Assembly: GCA_911728455.2 (NCBI GenBank)
Contig: OU452229.1
Span: 3,415,001 to 3,479,000 of the forward strand
Direction of reading: 5' to 3'
Origin: Marthasterias glacialis
Lineage: Eukaryota; Echinodermata; Asteroidea; Forcipulatida; Asteriidae
DNA length: 64,000 nt
The translations under genes and the position numbers were made by a program. Under the pieces are notes generated by a model that was given only the letters and a program-made list of their open reading frames with translations, did not search any database and was not told the origin of the DNA. Below, in pieces: positions 11,703-38,204 of the stretch (position 1 is its first letter; every line of letters begins with the position of its first letter).

Positions 11703-14700
11703 TTATGGAGATTTCTTGGCCGGCTTGGCTATAAGATGTTTTTCTTGTTCAAGTTCCCGTTCCCTTTGCTGTTCTCTCTGTAGATTCTGCTTCATCTTGT
11801 GATGCTGCAGCTTTATTGCTCTCTTCTGCAGAGGAAGATTAATTTCATCATTTCAATGCCTCTTCCCAACATCACTTCAAAGCAAATGCTTTCCTCCTTT
11901 TGCAGATTTTGCAAAGTCATGTTTGTACAGAAAAGTATTAGCCCTGGAGGTCTTTCACTTTCATATAAATACTACAGTGACATCCTAGATATGAGGGTCC
12001 GTTTCCGGGATGGACAATTTTCAGAGCTCCATAATTCAAACCTTACCTGTAAGAAGCTACTGATCTCACAGGATTAACATTCTATGGCGACATACATTTT
12101 TTGGCGGTGGGTTTTGGATGTCAAATATTCCTAATAAATCCGTCATTTCCGCCCCGGAAATGGACCCTCATATCTAGGACTATGTATCTGTGTACAGCAG
12201 AGAGGAAGAGTCTAGGAAAAGTACTATTCAGAGGCGAGAGCCAATGCCGACAAAAAAGTCTGAAATAAGGATCCAACTTTTAGGAGGGTATGTTAAAATG
12301 GTGACAGATAACAACCATGACAAATGTGGATGACTTACCTTTAATTTGGTGGATTTCTCATGGAGAGAGATCATTTCTTTCCTTAGGTGGACTAGTTTGA
12401 TGTAATACCTTTTGGCTTCGACCATCTGCAATCGTATAAAAACAAAAAAATTGTCCTTAATACTACCAACTGACAAAGTAAGTTTAAATACCCACAAACG
12501 TTTGTAGCACACTGTGGAAATCCACCTCAAAATTTGAACAGAATTGAAGTGCTAATTCTGAGGACAAAACATGTCGTAACAGTTAACCACAACACTTTTG
12601 TTTTTAAAAGCTGTTGAATACAGCTAGAATTACTTTGTTACAGGCCTACTACTTCACAGAGGCAAATTGCCTCCATGCTCCTTAGGTCATTGCCTTGGTG
12701 CCCCTCGACATGATCTAGTAGAAAATTTAAATTCCCTCATAAAAGTGCCCTTTTCTAAGGAAAAAACTGCCTTGCCCTTATACAACAATGAAGTCTCAGG
12801 CCTGCTCGTACAAGTTAAAGCTTCTTCATAAAATAATGTGTTGAATACAAAGTGGGAGTGAACGATTATAGTCACGATTATAGCAGGCCTGTGGCTGTGC
12901 TTGGAAAGATGAACTCTCACCCAGATACTGCACACGCGCGCATTTGTGGTCAAATCACAAAGAGTGCCGTCTTTGTCAAACCGTGATGTGACCGCCTGCG
13001 CGCACGCGAGCGTAGTATCTGGGTTATACCATTTACAGCTATAATCATGATGACACAGCCCCCTTAAAGTGTATAATGTGGACATTATACATGTTACATT
13101 TATTGTAAATTGGATGTGCACAATTTTGCATTGGATTCCTCCGAAGTATGATCCAAGGCCATGATTATTCAATTTAACCTTTTTTGGGGTCAAAGACAAT
13201 AAATATTACATATCCTTTAGACCGGAAAACGGTTTCAGAAAATGTATGCGCTCAACAGTTCTATGTAATAATAAACTTCAAAATATTGCAAAAAAAAAGT
13301 TAACCGCCTCATGTTTCGACCCTGGCAGAGTCTTTCTCAAAGGCTCTAACCATTTTTTGCATTTATACAACAGGTCCTTGTGGTTGGTAAGCAGTTTGCA
13401 ACAGCTAACTTTATTTCTTCAAAATATTGTCTAGATTTGATGCATTGTTTGATGTCTTGTTTACAGAGTATCATCACAACAGCCTTCAATATCTCACCAG
13501 TTCTGAAAGTTCGGACATCATGTTGTTCTCTTGGAATTTGGCGTTCTCTTGCTGCAATGTTTCTATCAGGACACGCTGATTTCTCCTGTCAGGTGAAAAT
13601 AGTGAGAAAGGTTTTACAAGGTGATGCGGCACAATCTGCAGTCAACCACGCCAGAAACAGAGAGGGTAAAACCCTTCTCTTAATCAATAAGTGAACTTGG
13701 TTCTCTTACATGCATTACCCAACAGAAGAAACCAACAACTTGACATCCCATCCGAAGGATGAAGTAATTAATAGTTAAGATGGAAACACTCATGAATAAG
13801 GCCCATACTCACATGAGTTCGTCGAGCTCTGCATTGGAATGTTCGGCCTGGGGAAGGAACGTCTGTAGAAATCCGACAGTCAGTTTCTCAATAACGCTCT
13901 CATTTATGGGCAAGACATCTCGCTCTGGAAGTAATGGCTTCAACTGCCCCTCATCTGAAATGGCAATAACAGTCTTGTCTTTTATTAACTTCATCAATGC
14001 TTCTTTGAAAAACTTCTGTCAATTTAAAAATCCTTTGGATATCTGAATGCTTAGGCCTATTTAATTAAAAAAAAAAAAAAAAAAAAAAAAAGGAAAAGAA
14101 GGAGGAAAAAGTGGCAAATCACTAAATATCTTCTATTGTTTTCTTTTTTTCCCGAAAAGTTTCAGCTGAAAATTTTACAAGTCCAAATTTGTTAATACAT
14201 TAACAACTTTTGCTTATGTTCAAATCGATGGAGGGCAAGGTAGAAGGGACAAGGAAGAGGGGGCGACAATGCCTTATGTGGATCACAAATGACAGGGAAT
14301 GGACAGGGATGCATTACAGGGATTGTGTGAGGACATCTCAAGACCGCATCTGCTAGGAGGTCGGCTGCCATGGTTTTCCACAGGAGATGGCACCTAGACA
14401 GACAAAAAATGATGGATTTCTACGTCTTCCAACAGCACCCCAGCAGTGTCCAATTTTCGGGCCGTGTATTGCCAGGGCCGATTAAATTGGACCTTTCTTA
14501 CAGTCTCATTTGTATTGGTTACAACACAACGGGGTGAACTATAAAAGCGGAAATGACCTTTGAGACAGTTCAAGTTGTAACTAAAATTAAGTTTGGGAAA
14601 TCAGTTTGGGTGTTGAGTTACCATAATACTGTGCTGTAGCGTGTCGTGGCCATGTGGTCTGGAGCATCGAACTCAAGTTCTAATGGCCGAGTTATCAGAG

Positions 14701-15249
14701 TGTGGGTTTGAATCTCGGTTGAGACACTTGTGTTTTGGAGCAATAAACTTAACTATTAATTGCTTCTCGTCACCCAGGAGTGAACGGGTACCTGCGAGGG
14801 TAAAGTTTGTTGATGTGAATGATTAGCAGCCTGTGTGCCAATTTGGCTGCCGGTGCTGCATACTAGTCCAAAAGGAGTTGAGATGGTTTCAGAAATTTGT
14901 AAGGCCCAATGAACAGGGGTACATGTAGTAATAAATGTAAGGCACTTCGATACAATGTTTAAAAGTGCCTAATAAATGCCTACATTGTTGTTTTGATAGA
15001 GTCAGGAAGGGTCCTAGGGAGTTAGGGTTTAATATATGTCTATCAATGACTTGCAGTACCCCTTTGAACTGAATCTCCGTTGGGTTTTCCCCTTGAGATT
15101 TCTTCTGCTCCTGTCTCCTCATCTTGGGTCGATTCAGTGATCCTTCCGTCGTCATTGTTCGTTTTATCATCTTGACCTGTTACATCAAATGACTGGGACT
15201 CATTAGTTTCCACAGATCTTGAAGATTCACCATTTTCGTTAGATTCCAT
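11703..15249 (-). CDS. BLOC1S6: BLOC1S6 (pallidin), complete
   Basis: Pallidin is a subunit of BLOC-1, the cytosolic complex that sorts cargo from endosomes to lysosome-related organelles. Five exons read in phase: 15249-15060, 13954-13813, 13585-13498, 12425-12339 and 11825-11703, 630 nt, 209 aa plus stop. The pallidin core is clear: INESVIEKLTVGFLQ (residues 80-94), RNQRVLIETLQQENAKF in exon 3, VEAKRYYIKLVHLRKEMISL in exon 4, and the basic coiled-coil tail in exon 5 (KLQHHKMKQNLQREQQRERE) ending AKPAKKSP. Human pallidin is about 172 aa; the extra length is an acidic, Ser/Glu-rich N terminus (residues 1-63) with no recognised domain. Exons 2-4 end in good donors (GTGAGT, GTGAGA, GTAAGT). The exon 1 donor is the least certain: GTACTG at 15059 keeps phase, with GTCATT a few bases on as an alternative. 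Introns carry SINE, LINE and MITE remnants. Confidence 0.92.
12655..12800 (-). repeat. Dispersed GAGGGGCACCAAGGCAATGACC repeat, inverted copy
   Basis: On the minus strand it reads GAGGGGCACCAAGGCAATGA preceded by AAAGGGCACTTTTATGAGGG. This 22-bp stretch matches the commonest unit of the minisatellite at 54.7-55.2 kb. It lies in BLOC1S6 intron 3. Confidence 0.65.
12866..13075 (-). repeat. About 200-bp dispersed repeat shared with DPP8/9 intron 1
   Basis: Blocks such as AGCAGGCCTGTGGCTGTGC, GAACTCTCACCCAGATACTG, GTCAAATCACAAAG and ATAATCATGATGACACAGCC recur, mostly in the opposite orientation, at 21470-21640. Each copy has ATAATCATGAYGACACAGCC near an end. Class not assigned; probably a non-autonomous DNA element. 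Confidence 0.55.
13617..13781 (-). mobile_element. SINE family B fragment
   Basis: It aligns with part of the longer element at 19402-19820: GCACAATCTGCAG, CCCTTCTCT, TGCATTACMCAACA, and CATCCCATCCGAAGGAYGAAG. The tRNA-like head is missing. It lies in BLOC1S6 intron 2. Confidence 0.65.
14065..14091 (+). repeat. Poly(A) tract
   Basis: An uninterrupted run of more than 20 A residues inside BLOC1S6 intron 1, possibly the tail of a degraded retroposon. Confidence 0.8.
14225..14395 (+). pseudogene. LINE C-terminal remnant (GKxxGxRKRGRQ...REWTG)
   Basis: The plus strand encodes EGKVEGTRKRGRQ, then W-I-T-N-DREWTG, then a diverged tail with a stop after SQDRIC. The pattern GKRxRGRxxxxW...EWTG...DR is typical of the C-terminal end of non-LTR retrotransposon proteins. 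No upstream reverse-transcriptase sequence is seen. It lies in BLOC1S6 intron 1, antisense to the gene. Confidence 0.6.
14635..14985 (+). mobile_element. tRNA-derived SINE family A, near full length
   Basis: The head resembles a Ser/Leu-type tRNA with variable arm: GGCCATGTGGTCTGGAGC, then GAACTCAAGTTCTAATGGCC, then GTGGGTTTGAATCTC (T arm). The body has CACCCAGGAGTGAACGGGTA, GGTGCTGCATACT and a tail AAGTGCCTAATAAATGCC. Related copies lie at 22370-22828 and 24093-24250. It lies in BLOC1S6 intron 1. Confidence 0.75.
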
Positions 15250-17379
15250 TTCTGCTGACTCTGGCGTAGGATGGTGCTCTTCTATCCTGAAGTCATGGAG
15301 TCAAATGACAACTTGCAGCCTGAGACAACGACATAAAAATAACAAAGAAATATTAAAATTATTGTCAACTTTTTGCAAGACACATTTTTGTAATAAATGC
15401 AACAAAACCCAAGTTGTATCTTTCTCAAAACATATCCAGGATGCATACCAAATCTATTTTGCCATGGTAACTTCGTTGTATTTTAGCATGTATTTTCAGT
15501 TTAAGTTTGTGAATGTTTTTTTAACTACCCACCTCCATGGTTCAAGCACTGTTCAATCAAATTTCATAATTCACAAATTTGCTGAACACAGCAAACAGTA
15601 ATAATTCAGTTAGAATTCCACATTAGGGTTTTAAACTGTTAATTTTTGATAGGTTTGTTCTGACTTATTTGACATTCTCCACTTAAAACAGAGCAGCCAC
15701 TGCAACAGCACTGGCTGGCCACCCACCCCAGTCTGCACCACCAGTTGGCAATCCTCTCCTGCGGGCTGTATGTGTGTTGCACTGGTCATGCTGGTGGAGT
15801 GTGCAGCTCGCCTGTAAATATTTAATGTATTCGTGCAATTATTTGCATTTTTTATTGTTATACTTACAATTTACGTGACTTTCATGACTATTGTAAAAGT
15901 TATCCTGGTGAATTATGTTATCAAAGTGAACAATTTTTGTCAAATCTTAACGACAGCGCAGGCTTGGCAAGGCATGCTAGGCGTAGAACTAGAACTTAGA
16001 AGAAGATGCCTGACTTCTGATATCACAAAAATAAATACACAGCGCCCTCAACGATTATGTATGGTAATGTTCCGGATTTTCGCCGCGCTGACGTTGATGT
16101 GAGCGCAGTTTGCCCAATCTATGGATTGCGCTGCTCATTTTGAGATTTTTTAGCTTGCCCTACTTTATTCCCAGATTACGCACTAAATCTCCAGATTGTC
16201 CCATCACAAAAGCACTCCCCGGGGTAGCGTGGTTAGTGTGGTCATGGAGGCTACCTCCATGGTGTGGTTTATTCTTTGACAGGTAATTTTTTGACACGCG
16301 GGGTGAGAAAATTGCACCTGACGGTATTTCTGGCGGCCGAAAAGATCTGGTTCGGGGGAGGGGGGAGATTAAGACAATATTTTGAAATATTTTGTGGCAA
16401 ACAGAGGTATCAAAGCAGTGTCTAATTTGCAGGGGGGGGGGGAGGGATCTCCGGTTCAATCAATTATTAAAGGGCGCATTCACGGGGGGGGGGGGGGGTG
16501 AGAATCGGTGCCTCATGTAAATTCTGTTACCGTGACACAAGCTTCCTGCGGGGAAAATGGACATCAGGTGCCCCCACTATGGTGTTAGATAATGGTCACC
16601 CAGTGATAATTTTTTTTCGTCAAAAAAAGAAGAAAAAAAAGTCACCGCTTAGGCGAAAAAAGTCACCGCGTAAAAAAGAAACAATCGCTGCCATAAAAGA
16701 AAAACAAAAAAGAAAAAGTTGCTGCTTAAAATATTAAAAGGCTGTCTCAAAAAAACAAAAAACAAAACAAAAACACCCCCCCCCCAAAAAATAAATAAGT
16801 CGTCACCTAAAATTAAAAAACTAAGACTAATCTGAAGGCTCGGTAAGTGCAATCACGCATAGGCCTAATCCTTCCGCATCGTAATCTGGGTAGTAATCCC
16901 AACCAACCTACACTTCTGAGAACTTGAAGCTCGTTTTAGGATAATTTGCTTAAAAAAAGGGTTCCCCATAAAGTCATACAAATACAAAATTCAGTTAACT
17001 GATTTCGGAAGTTTTGGGTCGGGCCTAGTGAAACTATTAATACGAAAGTCTCTGCTTCCCCCCAAAACAGTCGCCGCGTCTAAAAAGCAGAGTCGCCGCC
17101 CCCAAAGAAAACGTCGCTAAGACGCTACCTGAAGAAAAAGTTGACACATTGGAAGTGTTCCTAACGGGGGAAGGGAGGGCTTCAATCCTTGGGACGGTGG
17201 CTGGGAGCCAACTAGGTTGCTTATTTTCATCTGGAAATTTGTTTCAACTAGAACGGGGGCATTTGATTAGCTTTTAGGATTTCACAGTCGTACCAAAGAT
17301 TTATTTCCGAAGTTGCCTTTGAGCCAAATCCACGTTTTGGGCAAAACCCCACTTTGAGCAGCATCTCTCGTCATTTGCC

Positions 17380-17538
17380 TATTCAGCATATCGATCGCGC
17401 AATCTACGGATGGGGCAGAATTGTGCGCATTCTGCAGATTGAGTAAATCCCTAAAAAGCGCTTTAACTCTAAGAAGCGACAGGCGGCGCTGTTTTGTCCT
17501 CTCCAAGAAATGTGAAGATCATCTTGCGGAAAACAGTC
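17380..17538 (+). promoter_or_regulatory. Possible 5' untranslated first exon of DPP8/9
   Basis: This patch is GC-richer than its surroundings and ends CAGTC followed by GTAAGTAC, a near-consensus splice donor at 17539. The first coding exon of DPP8/9 has a pyrimidine-rich acceptor ending at 20062, so a spliced leader exon here is plausible. There is no transcript evidence and a chance donor is possible. Confidence 0.25.
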
Positions 17539-19401
17539 GTAAGTACTTCTTATTTCATACCAAAAATGCTTTATTTTATCGAAATCTTTTACTTTTACAA
17601 ATACAAGGAATGTCATATTCCATAAACATTACCAGTTCAGCTGTTGACCTATTTCTGAGATCGATCAGAGATTAAATGATAACATTTGTGAGTCACAAAA
17701 TTGTCAAAAAATTAAATGTCATGCTTAATTAAGTACTAAATGTCCTTCCTTCTCTTGACCGTGTGCTGTGCGCAAAAGGCAAACGTGTCTGTCAACCTTT
17801 TCTGTTCCAGGACCAATCCAAGGATTAATCTTTTGGCAAAAATGCTGTATCCAGCCGCCACTTTATATCCCTGCTGTCCAGAAAGGTTGACAGAATGTAT
17901 ACAGAGAGGAACAGGCAATTTTTGAATGATTACAAACAAAGTGTCAAAATCATGAAAAATAATCATTTTCACGTCTACGTATGCAGAATGGCTTTAAAAA
18001 CGCTACTCGCTAAACGTCATTTAAGTTCCTTTTTGGGGCATGAATGCGCAAAAGTTCCGGCTGCGCGATGAAATGTCCGCTTGAGTTTTCTTTTTTAAAT
18101 TAAAGGTCAATAATTAACGTTTTATTTAGCTACCAATTCCTTGAGAGGAAATTAAAAAAACAGAAATAAAGCCCAACATCCATTAATTTTTTATTTGAAA
18201 TCCCTTAGAAAGTTAGACCCAGTTACTGGGGCTCTGAACTCCTTTTTTGAGATTTTGACATTATCGGTCATACTAGCCAATAGAAAGAAGTAAGAAAGTG
18301 TCAGCTCTAACCTACTTAAAAATCAGATCAAGGTGTCCATACAATGAATATTTCTCAGATGATTCCCATCCAATCCAGATCAATCACTTTTTGTTTGTAA
18401 CTTCAACAACCTGCCCGGCACTTAGGAATCCCTGACCACCACTGACCACAAACTTCTTAATCAAACTTGCCCATTTTCTTCCACAGATTTTTAACAACAT
18501 GTAAAATTTGGTATATCACTTTTTTACCAGTAAAAAATTGTATCTAACGCAGTAAATTGCGATGTATAGCCACCTGAGTATCCTGACAGTGAAATAGAAG
18601 TTACTGCATTGATCTCGCAATGATTTCTAAACACGCTGATCAAAGCTTTATGCTTGGCATTACATGAAATGTCCTAAGTTTCATACATTTCGGGTACCCT
18701 ATTCCATAGCGTTAATTATGCAATGGAAAAATGAACTAGAGACCATGCCATTTGATAAATTTTGTTTTCACATGGCGGTAAAGGCTTCTATTCGATTCAA
18801 CATGTTCAATGCGCAGCGGGCATGTGTGTGTGACCAGTCTCTGTGCACTAAAGAAATTGCCTTGACCACACTAGGGAAAAATTATCCACACTCTTTACAC
18901 CATTTTTTTTCCAACCACCACTAATGAAATCTTGGGCAGAACCCCGCACATGCTACTGAAAAACCTTGTGGAGTGCTCAAAAGTTGAATTCACTAGTACT
19001 ACGGCTGGCCCGTCAGCGTCTGAATAATCAAAGTTAAGGGATACCCCTGCACTGAAACTGACATGAGTGAACCATCTTTGTCCAACCATGGAGACAGGAA
19101 GTTTTTGTTGTGTACAAGTAACTTGTAAGTAGGTCAGGCTATGTCCAAAACTGACCGTTTCAGTGACGTGGGAGGGGGGGGGGGTGCTGCACCTTTTATT
19201 ATGCAGCCATGCAACTTTTCAGCACTTTTTCAGCTGATCACCTGATTTTCTCTAGTTTCTTTACACAGTCCCAAATCCTTCTAAATCATATTGCCAGAGT
19301 GAAGGAATTCAAAGGAATTGGGCCGTAAGGCCCAAACAACCAGTGTTTATCACAAGATCAGGCATTCCAAGGATGTCTAAGTCCAAACAACTTGGTGTGG
19401 T

Positions 19402-19820
19402 GTAATAATAATACACAGTTTTTATGTAGCGCTTTATCACACCCTATGGGCGTCTCAGAGCGCTCAATATTTTTTTCCTGCGAGGCATGATGAGTTACGT
19501 TTTTGAAGTATGAGGCCTGTTCCTTTACATAGCACCATGTAATGGTTCACAAGGTGCTTTGGCGCAATCTGCAGCCGATCAAACCAGGAACACCGGGGCG
19601 AACCCCTTCTCTTTGCGATAAGTGTCACTGGGTTCTTTTACGTGCATTACACAACACACGGGACCAACGGCTTTACGTCCCATCCGAAGGACGAAGCAAT
19701 AATGGTTAAGTGTCTTGCTTAAGGACACAAGTGTCACGACTGGGACTCGAACCCACACTCTGCTGATCAGAGACACCAGAGCTTGAGTCCGGTGTTCTTA
19801 TCCGCTCGGCCACAACACGC
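19402..19820 (-). mobile_element. tRNA-derived SINE family B, near full length
   Basis: On the minus strand the head is GTGTTGTGGCCGAGCGGATA, then CACCGGACTCAAGCTC and the T arm GTGGGTTCGAGTCCCA. The body contains GATGGGACGTAAAGCCGTTG and GATCGGCTGCAGATTGCGCC and the tail ends in a TTATTATTA run. The head resembles family A; the body does not. A fragment lies at 13617-13781. Confidence 0.8.
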
Positions 19821-20130
19821 CACAACGCGGTGTGTTATATAGATGAAGAGAATATTAGAGGAATTGAGCCACATGCCTAGTCTGTAAGGGTTAATGATAG
19901 TGCAAGAGAAAACTGTAAAACTAAGGGTCTATAACACTAAGAGACTATGGTTAGCACAGATAGCAAGAGAGTGACAAGGACTATTTGGGAGTAATTTGTT
20001 TTCTACTACTCTATGTGAATTATCTTCATGATGTTTTTTTTTCTTTCAGTCTTTTTTTTCAGACTTTACTCCAGGAGATAAAATTTAACATTGGATCCAG
20101 TTTGCACAACCTCTCAGTCTGGAGACAACC

Positions 20131-34533
<14,403 letters not shown>

Positions 34534-34544
34534 CAAGAGGTATA

Positions 34545-34965
34545 CACCGTGCATCCCAATCAAGGTATCAGTAGGATTGTAGTGCCCAATCAGGGTATGA
34601 CATTGAACAAGATCATATCCCAATCAAGGTATAACACAAGTCTTATAAATAAATCAAGGTATGACAGGAACATATACTCCAATCAAGGCATAACTTAAGC
34701 CTAATCAAGGTATGACAGGAACAGATCATATCCCAATCAAAGTATAACACAAGCCTTAAAAATAAATAAAGGTATGACAGGAACATATCATACCCCAATC
34801 AAGGCATAACTTAAGGCTAATCAAGGTATGACAGGAACAGATCATATCACAATCAAGGTATTACACAAGCCTAATCATGGTATAATCTAATACCTCAATC
34901 AGCGTACAACAGGGACTCTTCATATCCCAGTCGGGGGTGAACAGGGCGGCTCAAATCAAGTTAAA
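34545..34965 (+). repeat. Tandem array, unit CAATCAAGGTATRACA, right after the DPP8/9 stop
   Basis: Subunits of about 25-30 bp (CCCAATCAAGGTATAACACAAGCC and CTAATCAAGGTATGACAGGAAC types) are arranged in a higher-order unit of about 113 bp, seen by comparing 34658 with 34771. It starts 12 bp after the stop codon. Confidence 0.85.
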
Positions 34966-35482
34966 GCAGGACCTGTAAAGCGTGAGAATTGTATTGGTTG
35001 TCAGCGCAGAATTCCGCGGTCAACAGCGTCATGAAATTGGGCTTTGGTGTCAGTTTGGCAATGTGCATTAAAATGTAAAACAGTCACACCCTCATGGTTG
35101 TTTTGATTTAGTTAATTCATACATGTGTTGATTTAAAGGCAGTAGTTGTTGTTATGTTTGTTGTTTACATTTGTTTATTTTGTACTACTAACCTTGCTCG
35201 ATACAGAGAGCAAGTTCACACTGATAGTAAACAATCCTAGAATCAATAGCCGCGTTACCATTGGATAAATATGTAACCGAGACCATGGGTAACTTCCAAT
35301 GGAAGAATTTTACCGGTATCTGCGCTTGGATTGTTTGACGTGGGTAAAGTAACCAAGACGATGGTGGAACAAATCAACTGAGGCGTCAGCATCGTTAGCG
35401 TCGATTTTACCGTCGCACGACCCTTGTGCGACCGACTGTAAACAAGCCTTTGCGTGGGAACAGGATGTGGTATTTTACTGGC

Positions 35483-35700
35483 CGGTTTTTACCGGTACGA
35501 TGCGTCCGCACTAGACTTTTTGGCTCGATTAGTTTGACCAGGTTAGTTTACCCGGGTAGAAGGTGGGCGGTTAAACTACCCATTGGACTCGGTTGGTTTA
35601 CCTGGGTGGAGTTTCCCTTGGCTGTTGGCACAGGACTTAAAAATGGTCAACATTAACCATGCATGCGGTTAGTTTACACTGAAAAAGTCCAATGCAAACA
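35483..35700. mobile_element. Possible MITE with AAAAAGTC inverted ends
   Basis: CGCACTAGACTTTTTGG at the left and CTGAAAAAGTCCAATGC at the right form imperfect inverted ends; the interior repeats the block GGTTRGTTTACCYGGGTRGA twice. Evidence is moderate. Confidence 0.4.
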
Positions 35701-35703
35701 CGG

Positions 35704-35852
35704 CTTTAGGCCGTGTTCGAATTGGCCGCTGCGGCTGCTGGTGCTGCTGGTGGATCATCTTGTGGACATGCAATGAAGCATAGGAGGCCCAAAGCAACAC
35801 CCTTAGCCGTAGCTGCAGCCGTAGCCGCAACTGCTCATTCCGTCACAGCCAG
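35704..35852. mobile_element. MITE family F4 copy
   Basis: The left end GGCCGTGTTCGAATTGGCCG and interior GCAACACCCTTAGCCGTAGC match 7229-7368; the right end is diverged. Confidence 0.6.
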
Positions 35853-36144
35853 TTAGTGTAGACTTCCATTTTGAATTTTGTTTGTATTTATTCATTGGAC
35901 ATGTACAGTATTCAGAAAGTGTGGTTTTTTTTGTGTGTGTTGTAAACTAATCGTTTTGAACAATTTATACTTTTTCTTCTTTATGATGACTCGAACCTTT
36001 CCTGATCTCTAAACCAATGAAGTGCTGCAAAATTCAATCATTTTTGTAAGTCCTTTGTATTTATTTTTTAAATTCATGGTTTTGAGTTACTTTTATAATC
36101 TCAAAAGCCTTTTTTTCAGATAAAAAAAAAAAGCCAGTAAAGGA

Positions 36145-36150
36145 AATAAA
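36145..36150 (+). terminator. Candidate polyadenylation signal for DPP8/9
   Basis: AATAAA followed within about 5 bp by a GT-rich stretch. Chosen from sequence only. Confidence 0.4.
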
Positions 36151-37874
36151 CGTGTTTTTGTGTGTTACAAATTTACATTGTGGGAATCTCACCCTAAATA
36201 ATTGCAAAACAAAGATTTATCGTGGGTGATGACGTCAGGTGAATCCGGTCAGTACAGTCGGTCATTAGTAGCAACACAAACCGATAATGTTGGACTCTGA
36301 TTATGGCAGTTTAAGTCTACATCTCCCCCCATGATAAACACCATTACTTTGGCAGCCATTCCAACAGAATGAAACAGAATCAGCTGTTTCGTGCCGAAAA
36401 AAACATTGTCGTTAGATCTTCTTCAGAAGAGCTTACATGTACTTTTGTTTCATATTTTATGCAGAGAGTAACCCAAAGTGTTATTAATTAATCAGTTTGT
36501 TCTGTTAAAAGTGAAGTATGCGTTGATGTATTTTGTATTCATTCTTTTTGGTTGAACTGTGGAACTGAAGAAAGCGATGACCGTTTTTTTTCTTTCTTTT
36601 TTTCATCTTGAAAGTGTTCAACATATATCTAGTTTTACTCGACAGCACTTCATTTACTCGTTCATTCATAATGGATTATTCAACGCAAAATTTCGCCATA
36701 GCGACCCAAGGTTGAATTGCGGGAAAAGGTTACAATGTTAAGAAATTAAAAAAAAAACAGTTGAGAAAACTGCACGGATATAAGAACATGGAGCGTCACA
36801 AGAGGGATACAACCTATATGAAGAAAATTAAAAAAAGTTCCTTTTACGGGGCGCCATTGTCTTTACCACCTTTGAATGTATCTACTTAAAAAAGTTTAGT
36901 TTACAATTAACAATTAACAATTAACTCAAGCTCACTTACCCCCGTTTCCTTAAAACAATCATTACCATTTATTAATCAGAATCGTCTTGACTTCATCTGA
37001 ATCCAACAGCAAGTGGTACACTCAACCACGAAATACCCGAACTCTGTTAAAACTGACGTCGGTTATGCCAGGATTAGCTTAAAGATGTAGGCCTATCTCT
37101 CGATTTTGTTGCCAGATTGATGGTACAAAAATACTTTAAAGTGTCCATGAGTCGAGGAAAATATCAACTGTTATGCAATGCACTGGACAAAAACAAAACC
37201 TCATAAACGATTAGTAGTAGTTAAAAGTGAGTTAGTTATTGTTGGGATCTGACGTTAACTGCAGTTTGCGTGTTATTTGTTTCCATTTTGAAACGTCTGT
37301 CAAAATTTGTTCTGAGAAAAAAGTCAATTTTTAGGGGTCTTTTGGTGAAAGAGCGGGCGATACAACTTTAAGCAAGGCTGGAGGGTTCGACTATGAACTC
37401 GGAGTTGACCTGCTGCTGGGTTTTGATGGATTTAAGGTTAAGCTAATTGCGAGTTAAACTATTAAAATGTTTTGTACAATGACTTCTTTAGTCACAATTT
37501 GAATACTCCGTGATAAAGGCGGGAGGTTTGGGGCAAGCATTTGCGTAGCAACCTCCAAAACCGTGTTGCCGAATAATTGCTGTACACATTTATTGTGTAC
37601 GGGTGTTTGGCTTCTGACGTGTAACTACGTAAAAGCTGGTGTCAAACTTTTTGTTTTGACATTACCGCTGTCGTAACTCGGAGGGATTAAAAAAAACTGA
37701 GCAGTTTCTTCTCTTCAAACAAGCCGTAAGGCCAGATCTTATTTGAATTTAAGGAGCAAATGGCTGATAGCGAGTGTAGCATACAGAATGTTCATAGTAT
37801 TTTATCATAGTGACCTTGTGAGACTATATTAAAATGTACATTTTTATTTAAAGCGAATAATGCTTGCATGAAGT

Positions 37875-38204
37875 TTAAAGGTAGAATACAGGATTGGTAT
37901 TCATCCAAAGAATTGTTTTATTAGTATCAGTCTGCAAGCTTACTGATGATGAAGTTCATACCAGTAGCAATCTTTCAGAAAAATGTTTCTGTATGAAATA
38001 CTGTCAAAGTCGAGAAAATAGAATTTGAAGACCCCGGTTTTAATTTCTACTGAAAAGTGTGCATGGTTTTTCACTATTTTCTCCGGGCTCGGACGTCGGA
38101 TTGAACCCAAATTTTCACAGGTTTGTTGTTTCATGTATATATTGAATCACACAAAGTAAGAACACTGCACTATCAGCTTTACCAATCCTATATTTTACCT
38201 CTAA
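37875..38204. mobile_element. 330-bp element with inverted ends TAAAGGTAGAATACAGGATTG
   Basis: TTAAAGGTAGAATACAGGAT at the left and, inverted, TTAGAGGTAAAATATAGGAT at the right enclose AT-rich sequence. A related left portion with GCAGGATTGGTAATCATC lies at 55690-55830. No coding capacity. Confidence 0.6.

Larger units (their letters stand above)
15250..20062. other. Head-to-head intergenic region between BLOC1S6 and DPP8/9
   Basis: It should hold both promoters. Notable contents: GC-rich patches at 16030-16130 and 17380-17520; long G runs at 16432-16443 and 16484-16498; an A-rich degenerate repeat with GTCACCGC / GTCGCCGC motifs at 16620-16820 and 17060-17130; a G run near 19170-19184; and a SINE at 19402-19820. 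No further open frame resembles a protein. Confidence 0.6.
34534..36165 (+). other. Probable 3' untranslated region of DPP8/9
   Basis: After the stop at 34531-34533 the first AATAAA followed closely by a GT-rich element is at 36145-36150, with CGTGTTTTTGTGTGTT immediately downstream. AATAAA-like strings inside the tandem repeats near 34650 and 34760 lack such an element. The proposed 1.6-kb 3' region carries a tandem repeat array and an F4 MITE. Confidence 0.4.

Noticed and set aside
12687..13199. 170-codon minus-strand open frame
   Set aside because: It lies in a BLOC1S6 intron and is built from two dispersed repeats; its VCSIWVRVH phrase also occurs in the 21.5-kb repeat copy. No protein family recognised.
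16498..16737. Lys/Arg-rich short frame
   Set aside because: It is the translation of A-rich low-complexity sequence with poly(G) at its start.
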